Part shown: piece by piece, positions 61,487 to 64,000 of the stretch
Numbering within the stretch: the first letter of the stretch is position 1
How the letters are laid out: every line of letters begins with the position of its first letter
Assembly (NCBI GenBank): GCA_041521345.1
Contig: JBGOHB010000002.1
Direction: 5' to 3' (one strand)
DNA from: Virgibacillus_N oceani_A
GTDB taxonomy: Bacteria > Bacillota > Bacilli > Bacillales > Amphibacillaceae
Length of the DNA stretch: 64,000 bases
Made by a program: the position numbers and the translations under genes
Notes under the pieces: model-generated
The model's input: only the letters and a program-made list of their open reading frames with translations
Databases searched by the model: none
What the model was told of the DNA's origin: nothing

Positions 61487-61911
61487 ATTTTTGCACCCAG
61501 CTCTCGTAATTTTGTAGCAAACGCGCCAAACTGCTCTTTTGGAAGCTCTGTTAAGGCTTGTACACCAAACGTACTGTTAAGCAGGCCAAGAAGTTCGTTT
61601 TGCTTACCTGCATCCATTAACTGGGTAGCTGCCACGGCAAGCTGATCAAATGTATACTCCGGATTACTGGTAGGTACCGCGCCCTGCTGCTGAGAAGCCT
61701 GTTGTTGCTGTTGTTGCTGTACCGGCGGCTGTTGTGTTGGCGCCTGCTGTTGAGCCGGTGCTTCCTGCTGTACAGGAGCCTGCTGTTGCACTTGCTCCTG
61801 TTGCTGAGGTGCAGGCTGTTGAGCTGTTTCCTGCCCTCCTGAAATAGCTTGTGCCAGTGCATGAATTGCTGATTCTAAACCCTTTGCCTCTATGTTTAAT
61901 TTGATTTCCAT
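61483..61911 (-). CDS. Gln/Pro-rich phage protein
   Basis: 142 residues: MEIKLNIEAKGLESAIHALA with a helix, a 60-residue Gln/Pro/Ala tract (about 28-80), then a helical C-terminal domain (YTFDQLAVAATQLMDAGKQN, GLLNSTFGVQALTELP). The organisation is like small phage replication accessory proteins. AAAGGAG precedes ATG. Not recognised, but the tract mirrors the tail of DUF2815. Confidence 0.7.
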   Translation of the reverse strand: MEIKLNIEAKGLESAIHALAQAISGGQETAQQPAPQQQEQVQQQAPVQQEAPAQQQAPTQQPPVQQQQQQQASQQQGAVPTSNPEYTFDQLAVAATQLMDAGKQNELLGLLNSTFGVQALTELPKEQFGAFATKLRELGAKI

Positions 61912-61958
61912 GTTCTAAAATTCTCCTTTCCGTGGTACAATGACCACATATAGATTTG

Positions 61959-62045
61959 TTAAATGAGCGCTATATAAATTGTTGCCGCAATTAATAGTGC
62001 TCCTCCTATGTTCCAGATAAAGCAAGAAGTGTCATACTCTTTCAA
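61959..62045 (-). CDS. 28-residue membrane peptide
   Basis: TTG start 62045 overlapping the upstream stop (TTGA), with GGAGG about 9 bases before it. LKEYDTSCFIWNIGGALLIA then ATIYIALI is a single membrane helix. Evidence is the coupling and binding site only. Confidence 0.5.
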   Translation of the reverse strand: MKEYDTSCFIWNIGGALLIAATIYIALI

Positions 62046-62275
62046 ATAGCATCACCTCCTGCTACTTTCACCCAATGAAACTTTGCTACCAATTCTGTGT
62101 TCAACGGCATCCCCTGTTTGATGTAACAATCCGTGCAGCAGAATAAATCGGTCTGCGGATGATAAGTACCTTCATCCATTCGAACGTATTCAACAGGGCT
62201 CATTTCTTCCTGGTTAGCCTGCTGGACATATTCCGGGATCTCGTTTGGTTTTCTTTTGCAAAATGGACAATGCAC
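62042..62275 (-). CDS. Small zinc-finger phage protein
   Basis: 77 residues, GTG start 62275 with GGAGGTGAT. CPFC at 3-6 and CCTDC at about 46-50 form a metal site; LFCCTDCYIKQGMPLN is distinct. Function unknown. Confidence 0.68.
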   Translation of the reverse strand: MHCPFCKRKPNEIPEYVQQANQEEMSPVEYVRMDEGTYHPQTDLFCCTDCYIKQGMPLNTELVAKFHWVKVAGGDAI

Positions 62276-62281
62276 TATTTA

Positions 62282-62545
62282 TCACCTCCTAAATCCATCG
62301 CTTATAAGGGCGCTCAAGCGAGAAATATCCTTTTGCTTTTTATATTCTTCTTTTGTTAAAATCTCATAGCTAGTTATGCTTTCACTTCTAATACAAGTAA
62401 TTCGGCTTTCGGTTTGTACACTTATAAACTCAAAATCTTTAATCATGTTTTGGGTACCAATAGTAATCTGACTTATATTTTTGGGTGTAAAAAGGTGATC
62501 AACAATGCTTCGGTTACCGACCCAATATTTGACTACGTACTCCAA
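62282..62545 (-). CDS. Small uncharacterised phage protein
   Basis: 87 residues from TTG 62545, selected by AAGGAGGTGA 8 bases upstream: (L)EYVVKYWVGNRSIVDHLFTP, beta-rich, ending DISRLSALISDGFRR. Function unknown. Confidence 0.58.
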   Translation of the reverse strand: MEYVVKYWVGNRSIVDHLFTPKNISQITIGTQNMIKDFEFISVQTESRITCIRSESITSYEILTKEEYKKQKDISRLSALISDGFRR

Positions 62546-62558
62546 AAATCTCACCTCC

Positions 62559-62660
62559 TTAAAATATCCACGGCACAATAGCAACAAAGAATAAAAATAT
62601 TAAGATCACATAAAACAGCAACTCTTGACCTTCACTTACTTCCTCCGGATCGTCAGCCAT
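62559..62660 (-). CDS. 33-residue membrane peptide
   Basis: MADDPEEVSEGQELLFYVIL then IFLFFVAIVPWIF: acidic start and one membrane helix. The nearest purine-rich site (AAGGTGG) is 15 bases away, so the start is uncertain. Placed between coupled small genes. Confidence 0.4.
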   Translation of the reverse strand: MADDPEEVSEGQELLFYVILIFLFFVAIVPWIF

Positions 62661-62683
62661 AAAAAATGTAATCATCCACCTTC

Positions 62684-62923
62684 TCAAAAGAAATGCCGCC
62701 TTTCGTATTCCATTTTGTTGAATTGATCACGCCGCTGCTTTTTAGCGTTCAATGCCATGAGCGTTTTTAAAGCTGCATTGATTCGAGACAAATGATCTCC
62801 ATTATGTGTGAAATCAGCTTTAGCAGCGTCCTCCTGCATCTGCAATGTGACCCTCAAAAGTTGCTCCATCATATCAGCCATCATTTCATGATCTTCTAAC
62901 AGATAGTGATCGCTTAAAGCCAT
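62684..62923 (-). CDS. Small helical phage protein
   Basis: 79 residues, Met-rich helices (HEMMADMMEQLLRVTLQMQE, RINAALKTLMALNAKKQRRD). GAGGAGG before ATG 62923. Not recognised. Confidence 0.6.
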   Translation of the reverse strand: MALSDHYLLEDHEMMADMMEQLLRVTLQMQEDAAKADFTHNGDHLSRINAALKTLMALNAKKQRRDQFNKMEYERRHFF

Positions 62924-63064
62924 TCACTTAACCTCCTCAAATTCGACGTTTTCATGTTCAGTTGCAGCATCTAAAATAAGATTCAAAGCATCCTCGCTTA
63001 CGGTTCCGTATTCAATTGTGTATGGACCAAGTTCATCTTCAGTGTGTTTCCAAACTCTATACAT
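62924..63064 (-). CDS. Small acidic phage protein, 46 residues
   Basis: MYRVWKHTEDELGPYTIEYG then TVSEDALNLILDAATEHENV: a beta hairpin and helix. GAGGGTGAG before the ATG; starts inside the end of the previous gene (8-base overlap) and ends one base before the next. Confidence 0.65.
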   Translation of the reverse strand: MYRVWKHTEDELGPYTIEYGTVSEDALNLILDAATEHENVEFEEVK

Positions 63065-63218
63065 TCATCTCACCCTCCCTTTCCATTCGACTTAATACTT
63101 CCTCTTCCATTTCGTAATACCAACTTCTTGCACGTCCACCGCCATTAGTAACTAATTCCTGAGCTGCTTGTTTGAAAAGTTTCAGCAAATCCTCATTTGA
63201 TAATTCCTCATTGGTCAT
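63057..63218 (-). CDS. Small acidic phage protein, 53 residues
   Basis: MTNEELSNEDLLKLFKQAAQ then VTNGGGRARSWYYEMEEEVL. GGAGG 9 bases upstream; ATGA overlap with the HTH gene. Function unknown. Confidence 0.65.
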   Translation of the reverse strand: MTNEELSNEDLLKLFKQAAQELVTNGGGRARSWYYEMEEEVLSRMEREGEMNV

Positions 63219-63412
63219 TTTGTTTCACCTCCAAATAAATCATTCAAATTACTTTGAAATATTTTTGCTAATTTCTGCCCCTCCTTAATCGTAAATTCTT
63301 TTTTACCAGATTCTTTTTCGTGGTAAGTTTGTGGATGAATTCCAAGTTTTTTGGCCACATCTTTTTGGTGTAAACGATTTTCTCGGCGAGCGATGTACAG
63401 TTGATGGTTCAT
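63215..63412 (-). CDS. XRE family HTH protein (Cro or Cox-like)
   Basis: 65 residues, one HTH: LYIARRENRLHQKDVAKKLG then IHPQTYHEKESGKKEFTI. AAGGAG 10 bases before ATG. Second gene of the early operon; controls the switch or early genes. Confidence 0.82.
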   Translation of the reverse strand: MNHQLYIARRENRLHQKDVAKKLGIHPQTYHEKESGKKEFTIKEGQKLAKIFQSNLNDLFGGETK

Positions 63413-63429
63413 GACGCGTTAACTCCTTT

Positions 63430-63612
63430 TTAAATACCTAGAATTTTTCGGATATGTTTTACATGCTCCTGAGCTTTTGGACCGTTCCTTTTTCCGTTTA
63501 AAATATCTGACAAATAAGGACTGGAAATGTTCAACATTTCAGCTAACTCACTGTGTTTCATTTTCTTTTTATAAAGTTCATTTCTTACTCTGATACTTAA
63601 ATCTTGTGACAT
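63430..63612 (-). CDS. XRE family HTH protein (Cro-like, first early gene)
   Basis: 60 residues from ATG 63612 (GGAGGG 7 bases upstream): VRNELYKKKMKHSELAEMLN then ISSPYLSDILNGKRNGPKAQ, a classic HTH. Immediately downstream of the strong minus-strand promoter at 63828-63856, so the probable Cro. Confidence 0.82.
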   Translation of the reverse strand: MSQDLSIRVRNELYKKKMKHSELAEMLNISSPYLSDILNGKRNGPKAQEHVKHIRKILGI

Positions 63613-63647
63613 GTTCAACCCTCCATTTCTATTATTTTATTTAATTT

Positions 63648-63666
63648 GCTATTCAATTAGCGAAAA
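63648..63666. promoter_or_regulatory. Operator-like palindrome O-a
   Basis: GCTATTCAATTAGCGAAAA contains the 14-base palindrome GCTA-TTCAAT-TAGC. The inverted copy at 63801-63819 differs by one base over 19. Confidence 0.6.
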
Positions 63667-63669
63667 GTA

Positions 63670-63698
63670 TTGACAAAAATTAAAACTAGATTTAATAT
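63670..63698 (+). promoter_or_regulatory. Plus-strand promoter toward the CI-like gene
   Basis: TTGACA (63670-63675), 17 bases, TAATAT (63693-63698). The 16-base element TTAAAACTAGATTTAA (63680-63695) lies in the spacer. Would give a leader of about 220 bases to the repressor. Confidence 0.65.
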
Positions 63699-63800
63699 AT
63701 AGACATAGCTAAATAAGACTATTAAAAGCCTGATACTGCACATTTCGTATGCTCCCCAGCAAAAAAATGTATTTAGATAGGTCGTATTTTTTATTGTCTT

Positions 63801-63819
63801 TTTTCGCTAATCGAATAGC
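63801..63819. promoter_or_regulatory. Operator-like palindrome O-b
   Basis: TTTTCGCTAATCGAATAGC is the reverse complement of O-a with one change. It lies just downstream of the minus promoter start point. Confidence 0.6.
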
Positions 63820-63827
63820 TTACCTAG

Positions 63828-63856
63828 AGTATATTAAAACTAGATTTAAAAGTCAA
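63828..63856 (-). promoter_or_regulatory. Strong early promoter toward the Cro-like genes
   Basis: On the minus strand TTGACT (63856-63851), a 17-base spacer and TATACT (63833-63828). The spacer holds the second copy of the 16-base element (63834-63849). A third, inverted copy is at 63875-63890. Confidence 0.7.
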
Positions 63857-63923
63857 CTGTTTATATCAAATTTTTTAAATCTAGTTTTAATAAAAGGTTT
63901 GCTAAATGAAAGGAAACCTTGAT

Positions 63924-64000
63924 ATGAATGCTTTTGAACGTTTGAAAAAACTTTGTGATGAACAGAGGATTTCTGTCAATAGCTTAGAGGAAAGGCTGAA
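63924..64000 (+). CDS. CI-like repressor, N-terminal part (cut by window end)
   Basis: Reads MNAFERLKKLCDEQRISVNS then LEERLK to the edge. This is the usual N-terminus of Firmicute phage CI repressors (first helix before the HTH). AAAGG is 9 bases upstream. Plus strand, divergent from the Cro-like genes. Confidence 0.75.
   Translation, partial: MNAFERLKKLCDEQRISVNSLEERL

Larger units (their letters stand above)
23618..64000 (-). mobile_element. Siphovirus-type prophage inserted in comK (right end outside the window)
   Basis: About 40 kb of contiguous phage genes in the classical order read on the minus strand: switch, replication, activator, packaging, head, tail, lysis. The left boundary is at or a few bases outside the comK reading frame (about 23600-23640). 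No integrase is in view; it and attR should lie beyond 64000. The head is HK97-like (portal, protease, fused-scaffold capsid) and TerS is of the P27 type, suggesting cos packaging (inference). All key structural genes look intact, so the prophage may be inducible. Confidence 0.93.

Overview
The window comes from a low-GC Gram-positive bacterium of the Bacillaceae. The closest fit is the Oceanobacillus/Virgibacillus/Lentibacillus group. The grounds are strong AAGGAGG-type ribosome binding sites, a block matching the Bacillus subtilis yitW-yitV-yitU...yitT-yitS neighbourhood, AddAB instead of RecBCD, a YhjD family protein and ComK. Genus-level placement is inference. No rRNA or tRNA genes were seen.

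Bases 1 to about 23,620 are chromosome. A molybdopterin tail (moaD, moaE, mobB on the minus strand) is followed by the yit block: SufT-like YitW, esterase YitV, HAD phosphatase YitU, two small hydrophilic proteins, an Nfu N-terminal domain protein, a Gmad2-like lipoprotein, YitT and the DegV protein YitS. Next come a YppF-like protein, an SDR oxidoreductase, a membrane-anchored GH13 protein that has lost its catalytic residues, YisL and a DUF418 membrane protein. The addB-addA pair (translationally coupled), type I signal peptidase and YhjD close the region. The gaps hold several kinds of large palindromic intergenic repeat.

Bases about 23,620 to 64,000 are most of a siphovirus-type prophage, nearly all on the minus strand. 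It is inserted into comK: the C-terminal half of ComK remains at 23360-23617, and the N-terminal half and the integrase should lie beyond the right edge. From left to right (reverse of transcription) the modules are: cargo next to the attachment site (a two-gene unknown cassette and an SOS-type YolD/WYL pair); lysis (amidase, holin, XhlA-like); a terminator-flanked DUF2441-like gene; tail fibre/baseplate, Dit and tape measure; tail chaperones with a -1 frameshift; major tail protein; head-tail joining proteins; HK97-type capsid, protease and portal; TerL, TerS and HNH; a putative exclusion lipoprotein; a RinA-like activator; replication (SNF2 helicase, VRR-NUC, ten iterons, VapE-type primase-helicase, sigma-70 factor, family A polymerase, ssDNA-binding DUF2815, DUF2800 nuclease); many tiny early genes; two Cro-like HTH proteins; and the start of a CI-like repressor on the plus strand.

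The most notable observations are these. The major capsid and major tail genes both end in CCC-TAA-T, and a +1 shift opens a clean C-terminal extension in each, the arrangement described for Listeria phage PSA. The prophage splits comK, as phage A118 does in Listeria. The lysogeny switch has two facing promoters, each with a copy of one 16-bp operator-like element between -35 and -10. There is an iteron cluster beside the primase gene, and an uncharacterised two-gene cassette next to the attachment site.
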